DNA of 40,311 bases, from the IMG/VR virus record IMGVR_UViG_3300024999_000212, positions 1 through 40,311 of that record; one strand, given 5' to 3'. A program made the position numbers and the translations under genes. The DNA is from a virus. The notes beneath the pieces were generated by a model that was given only the letters and a program-made list of their open reading frames with translations, searched no databases and was not told where the DNA came from. Positions 32,821 to 40,311 of the stretch are shown here, piece after piece (position 1 is the first letter of the stretch; the number at the start of each line of letters is the position of its first letter).

Positions 32821-35800
32821 CCCCATATTTCTAATATAACATCGAATGTGCCCGCACCACTGGACTCTATTTGATAATAAATATCTCCATTGCTATCACA
32901 AGGAATAGTATCCCCTCCTCGATACCATCTATCATTTACTGTAAATGGAGAAAATGGAATTCCTAAATTATTAGTATTAGTAGGGCCAAGAACCAAATAT
33001 GTATCTGTGCCCGCCGAATTACTATCTTTTACAGCAACATATACTTTAACGGCTTTTATCCCCGCTGGCGCTCCGAATACAGATGATAAATCAATTAACG
33101 TTTTAGCAGTAGTACTTCTAGCATCTCCATCCCAAGACGTTGACGTTAAAGGAACAGTTAAAGGAACAAAAATATATCCAGTATATTCAGTTGTATTTTT
33201 ATAACTCTTTAGTATACCCGTATAACAAATATTTCCGTCACCAGGATCGGCACTTCTACCAAAATACGCTCCACCCGTTGCAGTTAAATCACCAGCTCCA
33301 ATTGCGGCTGTTTTCCAGCTACCTAAATGTAACCCTCCTGAAAGTCGTAATTCTGTATTAGCTTCAATATAAGTTGTTATAGTCGCATCACTATCTGCAA
33401 TCATATTTAATTGAGTACTAACAGCGCCACTATAGGCAATGGCCCAAACCTTACCTTCATACGTATCCGCAGCATTTGCATATAGCCCGGTCATTGCTGC
33501 TACAGATGTAGTCGATGATTTTAATGTTGCAGCATTTAATGATAATGTAGAATATCCATACATTCCACCACAAATTGTATCGCCGTTTACAAAAGTATAT
33601 GCTCGTTGATCATATTCGGCTGTATCTAAATTAATTCGAATACCTCCATCTGCACCAACGTAAACATAAGATTCTGTTCCACTTGTTCCTCCTCGGAAAC
33701 TCATAGTGCCTTCAGATACGTCCCAAAATACATTTGCTTTATCTGTGGCAACTAAACCTAATGTAATATCGCCATTGTTTAACCATTGTCCATTTAAATT
33801 GCCACTACCATATAATCTCAAACCATTATTGGGATCAATACTAAGATATTCTCCACTACTAACTAAACCCAATATCAAAGAGCCAGATGTTAAATTTGTA
33901 TAAATACCGCTTCCAGCTTTAATATATACCGCACTTGATGACACTAACAAATGATCATTAGATGTATCCCCTAATGAAAGTATTCCGGTATTCAATAATT
34001 GTACAGTAAGTTGATTATTACCATACATTCTTAAACCATTATTAGGATCAATACTAATATATTCACCAGAACTTTGTAAGCCTAAGAATAGTGAACCACT
34101 TGTTAGGTTAGTATGAATATTAGAACCACTTTTAATATATACAGCACTTGCCGACATTAATAAGTGACTATAAGAAGAATCTCCAACAGTAACTAAACCA
34201 GCATTACTCAATTGAATATTGGGAGAGCCACTACCATATAGCTTAATACCGTTTGTACCATCTATGGTAACATATTCTCCCCCGCTAACCAAACCAAGCG
34301 TAAGTACTCCACCTACTAAATTAGTATAAACACTTGCACCATCTTTAATCTGAACACTTCCAGAATCAATAAAAATATGTTCGGTGGAAATATTTCCAAC
34401 TGTAATGTTTCCAATTGCGTTTAGATTAATTAGATTTGTTGTATTATTACGTAGAGAAAGCGTACCTGCACTATGATCGTATAAAAGATTATTTTTATTT
34501 GCTAAAACGCTACCAATAAGTAAATCGCCAGTATCTAAAGCAATTGATGCTCCCCCAAAAGAAGTTCCTAGCGTAACAGTAGATGTTGCTAAGGCAAATG
34601 CTCCCGAACCTTCAGAACCACTTGTAGAAGAATATCCAAATATTCCTTGAGCATTACCCATCACATAACCACTAACACTATTATCTCTCAAATAGAAATT
34701 ACTAGTGTTGCTATTGATAGCAATTGGAGTATTGCTATAATAAATTGCCCTAACATCATCTGCATCTAAAACTCGGTCAAGAATAAAGAATTCATCCATA
34801 ACGGCATTCACTTGAGCAGAGTTATTTGTTCCACCTACATAAAACGTTGTAGGCAACAACGTGGGGTCAATGTCGGGATAAACTGGCAACGCACTCGAAG
34901 CGACTCCGTCAAGGTATACGACTACGTTTCCACCCGCGGCCCAAGTCATTACGACATGATGCCATCCTGAAGACATAGGCAATGCTCCTCCAGAAGAACT
35001 CCATAAAGTTCCTTGCCATTCACCATAAGCATATAAACCGTTAGTAGCATCAGAAAGAAGTGCTATATAATTATCAGCATCATAGTAAGAATAGAACATC
35101 CTTTTGAAAGTAGCCGCCGAAGGAGTCCAGTAAATCCAAAATCCAACAGAACCTTGATTAAAATCAATATTTCCAGAAACAGGATAACTTAAAACCGTGG
35201 CTGTTCGACTGCTAGTTGATGCGTGTGTCGTACCACTCCAAGAATGTCCATTTCCCAATGAACCATCGCAATATGGGGTAACATAAGCTTTTTCCTCTAA
35301 TTGAACAGCATCAAAATATAACGTTCTAGGAGAACCACCAATATACAAACCAAAATTACTAACTCCATCTGCAACCGCCACCCTTACGGGAGAAATCACC
35401 CGATACCAATTATTCTCAACGGCTACAATCGTTACCGCCCCCAGGCTTACATTTTCAATAAAACAACCAATAATATCTGCCGAAGTAACTTCGGCCCCAT
35501 CAGAACGACGCACATAAGCAGAAAGAATATAACTGGCACTAGCCGCAAAAGTTGAATTGGCGACAATATATTGAGTATCCCCACGAACAAATTTTCCAGA
35601 ATAATCGCCAATATAAGCATAATCTGAGCTTTTTTCGAGAGTGCTTGTGCCTGCCGTACTCCATGTTCCTGCCAAAGTACCTTCAAATGACGAATTCACC
35701 GAAAAGTTTGTGGTTGGTTCTGCAAATTGTGCCCCTTTACCAAACTTGCCGGGTCGGAAAATTACCCCTCCGCTTAATGTGGCCTCATCTCCCTGTAAAC

Positions 35801-37703
35801 TTGTTGCCGTACCCGTATAGTCTGTAGCATAAGGAGTTGGCCCATCAAATCTTGACAATAATAGAACATTATTTAAAGTTACGCCATAATTTAAATTACC
35901 ATCTCCAACCGTTAAATTACCATTAATTACTAAATTATCACCATCCCACGCCCATCCTTTTACAAGAGAGCCAGCCGATACACTCCCAACATGCATTTTA
36001 TAAACATCATTACTTTTACCAGCCCATATGCCGTTTTGATTTGCAAAATCAGTAGGAATCGGATACCCTATTGCAATATAGGGATTGGACGAATTAGGTT
36101 CTATAGCAATAACTCTTGATGCACTTGAATACAATCGAATAGGTAAATTGTGTCCCTCGATAAATTGATTACTAATTCTTAAATAGCTTGAAGCATCCGT
36201 AACCCCGCTACCAGCATATAAACCATATTCGCCAGAAGATGCGAAAATACCATATAGATTGCCTAAACGAGTATTAACTGTTTTTCCAGTAGCAGGATGA
36301 TTAACCCAAGTTACTGTTTGGTTATAAGGAGAATTTTCCCCTCGATATCCATCAATTGCATTTGATTCTAAATATCCATTTCCAGATATGCCATAATCGG
36401 GAACAGTTGCTCCCGCAAGAATTGTACTTCCAGAAGTTGCCATACCACTATTCGGAGATGCAGAACGTACAAATGTATATGTTTGCGTTTTGTTTGTTAA
36501 GTCTGTTGATACCCAAGTTACTGCACCATAGCAATCAGCAATTGTCAAAGAACAACCCGAACGAGAAAAATTGCGAATATTTACAATATCATCATCTAAA
36601 AATACACGATAAGAATCAAAACCCTTAAAAGTTTCAACAACTAATGTAGAACTTGCTCCCGCGGCAGGAACCATAAAATCAGTAGCAAGCACAGAAGCAG
36701 ATGGAAATACACCATGAATACCCGCTCTAACCGCTTCTAGATCAACAATAAATGCTCTAGCGTGTAATTCATCGGTATATAGATATCTAAAATCACCTCC
36801 ACCAGCATAAGAAATTCCCCAACCTGTAGTTTGACTTACATAATGATCGGATTGAATTCTTACCGGAGAAGTTAATCTAACCCTACTACCAGATGGACTT
36901 AAATTTAAATCTTGATCGGGAGCGATTGAAAGAGAAATGCCAGCATTTGTGTTGATTAAAGGAACGGTTATTCTATCCGTTGCTTCTAATTTATGTAATT
37001 TAATATCTCCCGATGTATCACTTTTAATAATGGCACTAATCGGAAGACTAACATCAGAATAACAAGCTATTTGATGTGTATGATCCGCTCTAGCAAAAGA
37101 TGTCGAACTTCCTTCTGCATTACTAGACGATCCCGATAACCCTATTGCAACAGCGGCGGCAATAGCGTGAACATGATCGATTCTTGCCGCCATTGGGACA
37201 GAACCGGAATTTCCACTTGCATCTGGAACAATTGTCATTGGACTTTCGGGATTAAACGCATTGACAAAATGTGTATGATCCGCCCTGGCAAAAGAAGTTG
37301 AACTTCCTTCATAATTGGTCGCAGATGCAGAAACACTAAATGGCGTACCAGCTAAAATTGGATGCGTATGATCCAATCTTGCAGCCATTACAGATGAACC
37401 ACCAGAGCCAGTTGCATCAGGAACAATAGTTACAGGTAAAACAGCGTTGAAAATATTCAAGGCATGAGTATGATTATTTAATGCTGAATTCACACTACTT
37501 GAAGAAATCGTACCAGGAGTAAGTAATCCCACGGTAGAGCCACTTACTGTAATACCCGGCCCTTGATTTACTCTAACTTGTGAACCACTTACTCCAATTC
37601 CTTCGCCCTCTCCAACAATTATTTGACTTGCACTAAGATATAAACCACTACCTGTAATTTCAAAAATTGGTAATTGGCGCGGATGTAATTGAATAACTGC
37701 CAT
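32808..37703 (-). CDS. Giant tail fibre with His-rich stalk, carbohydrate-binding and LamG-like domains, 1631 aa
   Basis: The N-terminal 210 residues carry repeated H-T-H or H-V-H motifs (five), as in metal-binding trimeric fibre stalks. Beta-rich segments follow. Residues about 670-800 resemble a CBM4/9-like module (N-x-S-F-E-G...). Residues about 835-985 are a LamG/concanavalin-like lectin (G-S-V-G-F-W-I, S-G-W-H-H-V-V-M-T-W, V-Y-L-D-G, V-M-D-E-F). A 71-aa repeat array is at about 1100-1315, and a beta-sandwich closes the protein (I-L-E-I-W-G-Y). It is likely a trimeric fibre binding host glycans. It lies, unusually, between connector and tail tube genes. Confidence 0.85.
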   Translation of the reverse strand: MAVIQLHPRQLPIFEITGSGLYLSASQIIVGEGEGIGVSGSQVRVNQGPGITVSGSTVGLLTPGTISSSSVNSALNNHTHALNIFNAVLPVTIVPDATGSGGSSVMAARLDHTHPILAGTPFSVSASATNYEGSSTSFARADHTHFVNAFNPESPMTIVPDASGNSGSVPMAARIDHVHAIAAAVAIGLSGSSSNAEGSSTSFARADHTHQIACYSDVSLPISAIIKSDTSGDIKLHKLEATDRITVPLINTNAGISLSIAPDQDLNLSPSGSRVRLTSPVRIQSDHYVSQTTGWGISYAGGGDFRYLYTDELHARAFIVDLEAVRAGIHGVFPSASVLATDFMVPAAGASSTLVVETFKGFDSYRVFLDDDIVNIRNFSRSGCSLTIADCYGAVTWVSTDLTNKTQTYTFVRSASPNSGMATSGSTILAGATVPDYGISGNGYLESNAIDGYRGENSPYNQTVTWVNHPATGKTVNTRLGNLYGIFASSGEYGLYAGSGVTDASSYLRISNQFIEGHNLPIRLYSSASRVIAIEPNSSNPYIAIGYPIPTDFANQNGIWAGKSNDVYKMHVGSVSAGSLVKGWAWDGDNLVINGNLTVGDGNLNYGVTLNNVLLLSRFDGPTPYATDYTGTATSLQGDEATLSGGVIFRPGKFGKGAQFAEPTTNFSVNSSFEGTLAGTWSTAGTSTLEKSSDYAYIGDYSGKFVRGDTQYIVANSTFAASASYILSAYVRRSDGAEVTSADIIGCFIENVSLGAVTIVAVENNWYRVISPVRVAVADGVSNFGLYIGGSPRTLYFDAVQLEEKAYVTPYCDGSLGNGHSWSGTTHASTSSRTATVLSYPVSGNIDFNQGSVGFWIYWTPSAATFKRMFYSYYDADNYIALLSDATNGLYAYGEWQGTLWSSSGGALPMSSGWHHVVMTWAAGGNVVVYLDGVASSALPVYPDIDPTLLPTTFYVGGTNNSAQVNAVMDEFFILDRVLDADDVRAIYYSNTPIAINSNTSNFYLRDNSVSGYVMGNAQGIFGYSSTSGSEGSGAFALATSTVTLGTSFGGASIALDTGDLLIGSVLANKNNLLYDHSAGTLSLRNNTTNLINLNAIGNITVGNISTEHIFIDSGSVQIKDGASVYTNLVGGVLTLGLVSGGEYVTIDGTNGIKLYGSGSPNIQLSNAGLVTVGDSSYSHLLMSASAVYIKSGSNIHTNLTSGSLFLGLQSSGEYISIDPNNGLRMYGNNQLTVQLLNTGILSLGDTSNDHLLVSSSAVYIKAGSGIYTNLTSGSLILGLVSSGEYLSIDPNNGLRLYGSGNLNGQWLNNGDITLGLVATDKANVFWDVSEGTMSFRGGTSGTESYVYVGADGGIRINLDTAEYDQRAYTFVNGDTICGGMYGYSTLSLNAATLKSSTTSVAAMTGLYANAADTYEGKVWAIAYSGAVSTQLNMIADSDATITTYIEANTELRLSGGLHLGSWKTAAIGAGDLTATGGAYFGRSADPGDGNICYTGILKSYKNTTEYTGYIFVPLTVPLTSTSWDGDARSTTAKTLIDLSSVFGAPAGIKAVKVYVAVKDSNSAGTDTYLVLGPTNTNNLGIPFSPFTVNDRWYRGGDTIPCDSNGDIYYQIESSGAGTFDVILEIWGYYI
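33757..34398 (-). repeat. Tandem 213-bp (71-aa) repeats within the fibre gene
   Basis: Two full and two partial units with exact 213-bp period (for example the E-Y-[LI]-S-I-D-P-N-N-G-L-R segments at about 33849 and 34062, and the variant E-Y-V-T-I-D at about 34275). Units share A-V-Y-I-K-[AS]-G-S, T-N-L-T-S-G-S-L and Y-G-[NS]. They extend the fibre shaft, and copy number could vary. Confidence 0.85.
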
Positions 37704-37730
37704 AAATTTACACTACTCCTTTCGCGCCAT

Positions 37731-39002
37731 TTAATATGAGCCTTTTAACAAAATAGAAATTTCTTTAGATAATGAATCGGAAACAGCATTAATAACTAAA
37801 GGATTATCTAAATAAAATTCAATATTTTCTACACTAAAAGAATTACTTCCCGTAGTAGTTAAAGTATAATGATCTGTTGGAACATCGTCATTGGCTACCA
37901 CAAATACAAATGATCCGGCAGTAATTACCCCATTGTTATAAATATATACTGTATATTCCTGTGTATCACCTTGTAAAATATACGAAGGGGAAGGGGTTAC
38001 TTGAATATTGTTTTCAACTACAGACGCACTAACTGTTATATCAACCGTATCATAAACAGTTGAATTATCAACTAATCTACCTGTAATTACACAATTTCCA
38101 GAACCACTTAATGTTACAATACTTCCACTAATTACTGCAACAGATGATGAACTTGTAGTATAAGTAATTGCTTTAGAAACAACTAAACAATTTGAAGTTA
38201 CAGTGTCATATAGTTGATAAGTATCTCCAATCCCACCAATAATAGCAGAAGGAGAAATGGACAATAAAAGAACATTTTTATTATAGTCTGCAATTCCACT
38301 TACAATATCATCTGTACTTTCATTAACAAATTGTTTTCCCATTGCAAATTGAAGTAATTTAGTAGAATCATTATCTTCTGTTGATTCATTTAGAAAATTT
38401 AAAATTCCTCCACCGTATACACGATAGCAATTCCAAGCACCGCTATTGCCAAATAAAAATCTTTGATTTTCACGAATGGTTTTAGTTTTTGAATTTCCTT
38501 GACAAAAAAGCTGAATTGTTCCATCTGGTAACAATGGATCAGTACGATTAATATTATTAGGAGTACCAACTTTATAATCAATTACGCAATGTTCAGTATA
38601 ATAATTACCATTTGCATCCACCCATCGTAAAACATTATTACATCTACGAACTAAAACTGAACAATAGTGTCTTTTTATATTGTCGGTATTTGTAACTAAA
38701 TAATAACTGCCATTAAAATGAAATTTCTCTCCCAACACAACTGATCCAGAACTACCGCTAAAATAAATATTTTTAAAATCGTCGCCTAATTTTACACCAG
38801 TAATATTATCAATTGCACTTGTGACTCGCACATTAACATTTACATATGAACCTGTTGAAAAAGGAGATTCTTTTTCTATCGTTCGATAGGTTGATGCATT
38901 TGAAAACATATCATCTGAATAATCTTGAAATGCATCTTCCCAATTTTCTTGATTTGTTTGTAAGAAGGTTGGAGAGCCAGCAATAAGATATTTATATGCC
39001 AT
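37731..39002 (-). CDS. Head-tail interface protein with C-terminal Ig-like domains, 423 aa
   Basis: The first 225 residues look like a virion beta-rich domain with I-E-K-E-S-P-F-S-T-G-S-Y, several Cys and two C-N/R-x-V-x-R-W turns. They are followed by about 200 residues of Ig-like sequence (T-T-S-S-S-S-V-A-V-I-S-G-S, then S-G-N-C-V-I-T-G, then I-Q-V-T-P-S-P). The second block resembles the Ig-like domain in the major tail protein. AAGGAGG precedes the ATG. Placed after the connector gene, it may be a head-closure protein with decorations or an exposed collar protein. Confidence 0.55.
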   Translation of the reverse strand: MAYKYLIAGSPTFLQTNQENWEDAFQDYSDDMFSNASTYRTIEKESPFSTGSYVNVNVRVTSAIDNITGVKLGDDFKNIYFSGSSGSVVLGEKFHFNGSYYLVTNTDNIKRHYCSVLVRRCNNVLRWVDANGNYYTEHCVIDYKVGTPNNINRTDPLLPDGTIQLFCQGNSKTKTIRENQRFLFGNSGAWNCYRVYGGGILNFLNESTEDNDSTKLLQFAMGKQFVNESTDDIVSGIADYNKNVLLLSISPSAIIGGIGDTYQLYDTVTSNCLVVSKAITYTTSSSSVAVISGSIVTLSGSGNCVITGRLVDNSTVYDTVDITVSASVVENNIQVTPSPSYILQGDTQEYTVYIYNNGVITAGSFVFVVANDDVPTDHYTLTTTGSNSFSVENIEFYLDNPLVINAVSDSLSKEISILLKGSY

Positions 39003-39015
39003 TTAGCCTCCTTAT

Positions 39016-39471
39016 TTAAGCTCTAAAAGTTTGATTTTCCCAAGATTCCCAATCATTATTTCTATAACCATATTTTTGCAAAATTCTATCAATTTCTTCT
39101 TGCTTAGTATTATAAAATTCTCGTTTTTCTTTTAGATTATTCGCTTCTGCAAATGTTTTAAAATCTCGATCTTGCAAGTGTAATCTCATTTGATTTACAT
39201 CTTGTACTTCTTTTTGCATCCAATACTTTGTCATAATTTGGGCAAGAATATTTTTATGCTGTTGGGTTAAGTCTAATGTAAACACTTGGGTTGTCGTACT
39301 ATAAGATAATGCCTGGGAACACAAATCAAATTCATCAATCGCCATTAATAACCAAGGCTCTAAATATGTGTTTAAACTGGCGCTTCCAGACGTTTGATAT
39401 AATGCCGTTAAACGATAATCATCAATCAAAGTTAAAGCGAGGTCACAAATTTCATCTAGTGTTGTTGCCAT
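39016..39471 (-). CDS. Head-tail connector (gp6/gp15-like adaptor) protein, 151 aa
   Basis: The start is the ATG 5 nt behind AAAGGAGG; a TTG five codons earlier would put that site inside the gene. It is an all-helical protein: L-D-E-I-C-D-L-A-L-T-L-I-D-D, a P-W-L-L-M-A-I-D-E-F segment, then L-D-L-T-Q-Q-H-K-N-I-L-A-Q-I-M-T and a long C-terminal helix with F-Y-N-T-K-Q-E-E. This four-helix layout is that of siphovirus connector adaptors bound under the portal. The next gene downstream fits a closure protein. Confidence 0.65.
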   Translation of the reverse strand: MATTLDEICDLALTLIDDYRLTALYQTSGSASLNTYLEPWLLMAIDEFDLCSQALSYSTTTQVFTLDLTQQHKNILAQIMTKYWMQKEVQDVNQMRLHLQDRDFKTFAEANNLKEKREFYNTKQEEIDRILQKYGYRNNDWESWENQTFRA

Positions 39472-39512
39472 TTGACCTCCTTTCAAAAAAGATCATTTTT
39501 ATTTTTACTAAA

Positions 39513-40244
39513 TTACTTTTTTTCTACAAATTCTTTATAAATAGGTTTACTATTTTCGTATTTTTCAATAATTTTAATACCAGAAATACGAGTTAGTTTG
39601 TCTATTAAATTTAAATCTACTTCTTCGTTGGCTAACATTTTAGAAATCAACATATCTGTAATTACTTCTCGCTGAGATTCATTTGCCGATTTAAACAAAG
39701 AAACAATATTATCATCATTTTTTCCCATTAAAATCATTTCTATGTTTTGGTGAGTAAGTACGCTTTTACAAACATCGTCTAAACCATTTTTACGAATGAC
39801 ATTTCTATTCATAATATAGAAATATCCTTTTTCTAAAAAGTGACGATAAACTTCTAAAATTTCTACTAAGTCAGAATATAAAATGCGTTTTGTTTCCCCA
39901 AAAGATTTGAAAAGAAACGCTTTTCCTTTTCCACTGGCTTTAGTACTTAAATTTAACCAACCAGGATATAATGAAACTACTTTAATATATGCATCAGGAC
40001 GAATTTCAATTCTATCAAATTCATCCTCAGTATCGTCAAATTCTATATTTGTATTTGTAGATTTTTGATCTAGACTGATTTCTTCTAAAGATGCTTGAAC
40101 AGGAGTTAAAGCATTAATCTTTTTTTCCAACTCATTAATTTTTTCTAATAATTTGGAAACCATTGTAGTTTCAGCACTTTCTTCACCAGAAGCATTATCT
40201 GAAACTTGTACTTCCGCAATATGCGATTTTTTAGGACGAACCAT
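39513..40244 (-). CDS. Conserved virion-region protein, 243 aa
   Basis: An acidic, coiled-coil N-terminus (residues 25-50) is followed by a globular part with I-R-P-D-A-Y-I-K-V-V-S-L-Y-P-G-W-L-N-L-S-T, then F-L-F-K-S-F-G-E-T-K-R-I-L-Y-S-D-L and G-Y-F-Y-I-M-N-R. I recall similar proteins near the head genes of large Bacillota phages, but their function is not known to me. Helices fill the C-terminal 90 residues. Good AAAGGAG site. It is the first late gene in this window and probably follows capsid genes outside it. Confidence 0.6.
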   Translation of the reverse strand: MVRPKKSHIAEVQVSDNASGEESAETTMVSKLLEKINELEKKINALTPVQASLEEISLDQKSTNTNIEFDDTEDEFDRIEIRPDAYIKVVSLYPGWLNLSTKASGKGKAFLFKSFGETKRILYSDLVEILEVYRHFLEKGYFYIMNRNVIRKNGLDDVCKSVLTHQNIEMILMGKNDDNIVSLFKSANESQREVITDMLISKMLANEEVDLNLIDKLTRISGIKIIEKYENSKPIYKEFVEKK

Positions 40245-40277
40245 TTAAATTTTCTCCTTTGATATAAAAACATAATT

Positions 40278-40311
40278 ATAAAAATTACATTGTATCAAAT
40301 GTAATTTTTAT
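40278..40311. terminator. Terminator-like hairpin upstream of the last gene (cut by the window end)
   Basis: A 14-bp AT-rich stem (40278-40291 with 40298-40311) and 6-nt loop, with T-runs in both directions. It probably ends a minus-strand gene beyond the window, such as a capsid gene. The window edge hides the rest. Confidence 0.6.

Overview
The window is a contiguous piece of a low-G+C (roughly one third, judged by eye) long-tailed double-stranded DNA phage genome, most likely a siphovirus. The tail genes fit a phage of a Gram-positive host: a TP901-type tape measure, a Dit-like distal tail protein, a Tal-like tail hub, BppU-like baseplate pieces, and a GH25 endolysin with an SH3-like tail. 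Strong AAGGAGG-type ribosome binding sites and TTG starts (glutaredoxin-like protein, ribonucleotide reductase) also suit a Bacillota-like host. The host is an inference; nothing in the sequence names it. No tRNA, rRNA or CRISPR array was seen.

Layout. Bases 1-11947 are all on the plus strand and hold the non-structural genes. First come thirteen small, mostly unrecognised AT-rich genes (55-3540). Next is a block for nucleotides and DNA: ThyX, a von Willebrand A protein, an MT-A70 methyltransferase behind its own sigma-A-like promoter, an IMP dehydrogenase/GMP reductase family enzyme, a SprT-like metalloprotease, a 5'(3')-deoxyribonucleotidase, a deoxynucleoside monophosphate kinase broken by an in-frame TAA, a glutaredoxin-like protein, a class II ribonucleotide reductase, an HNH endonuclease and a MazG-like pyrophosphohydrolase. 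An 18-bp terminator hairpin (11971-12010) separates this from the minus-strand late region (12080-40244), so the two gene sets converge.

The late region reads from right to left. It starts with head and head-tail connector-like proteins, a very large lectin-domain fibre, tail completion and assembly proteins and the major tail protein. A GIY-YIG endonuclease, an XhlA-like and a holin-like membrane protein follow, then a RuvC resolvase and a tyrosine recombinase. After these come the tape measure, Dit, the tail hub, baseplate and receptor-binding-like proteins, and the endolysin.

The tape-measure gene is split by a 1584-nt group I intron (22019-23602). The splice sites can be set to the base: exon joining restores the reading frame and the conserved tape-measure motif, the 5' exon end pairs with an internal guide ending in a U-G wobble, and the P7, P8 and P6-like pairings are visible. 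The intron encodes a Vsr-fold (EDxHD-type) homing endonuclease carrying six Cys4 zinc-finger-like units. With the HNH and GIY-YIG genes, the window holds three different homing endonuclease types, and the same 11-base AT motif lies beside each one.

How the genes work together: ThyX, the reductase and its glutaredoxin partner, the (broken) kinase, the nucleotidase, the MazG protein and the IMPDH/GMPR enzyme would rebalance nucleotide pools for low-G+C phage DNA. The methyltransferase may protect that DNA. RuvC and the recombinase would process branched or multimeric DNA late, and the remaining late genes build the tail and lyse the cell.
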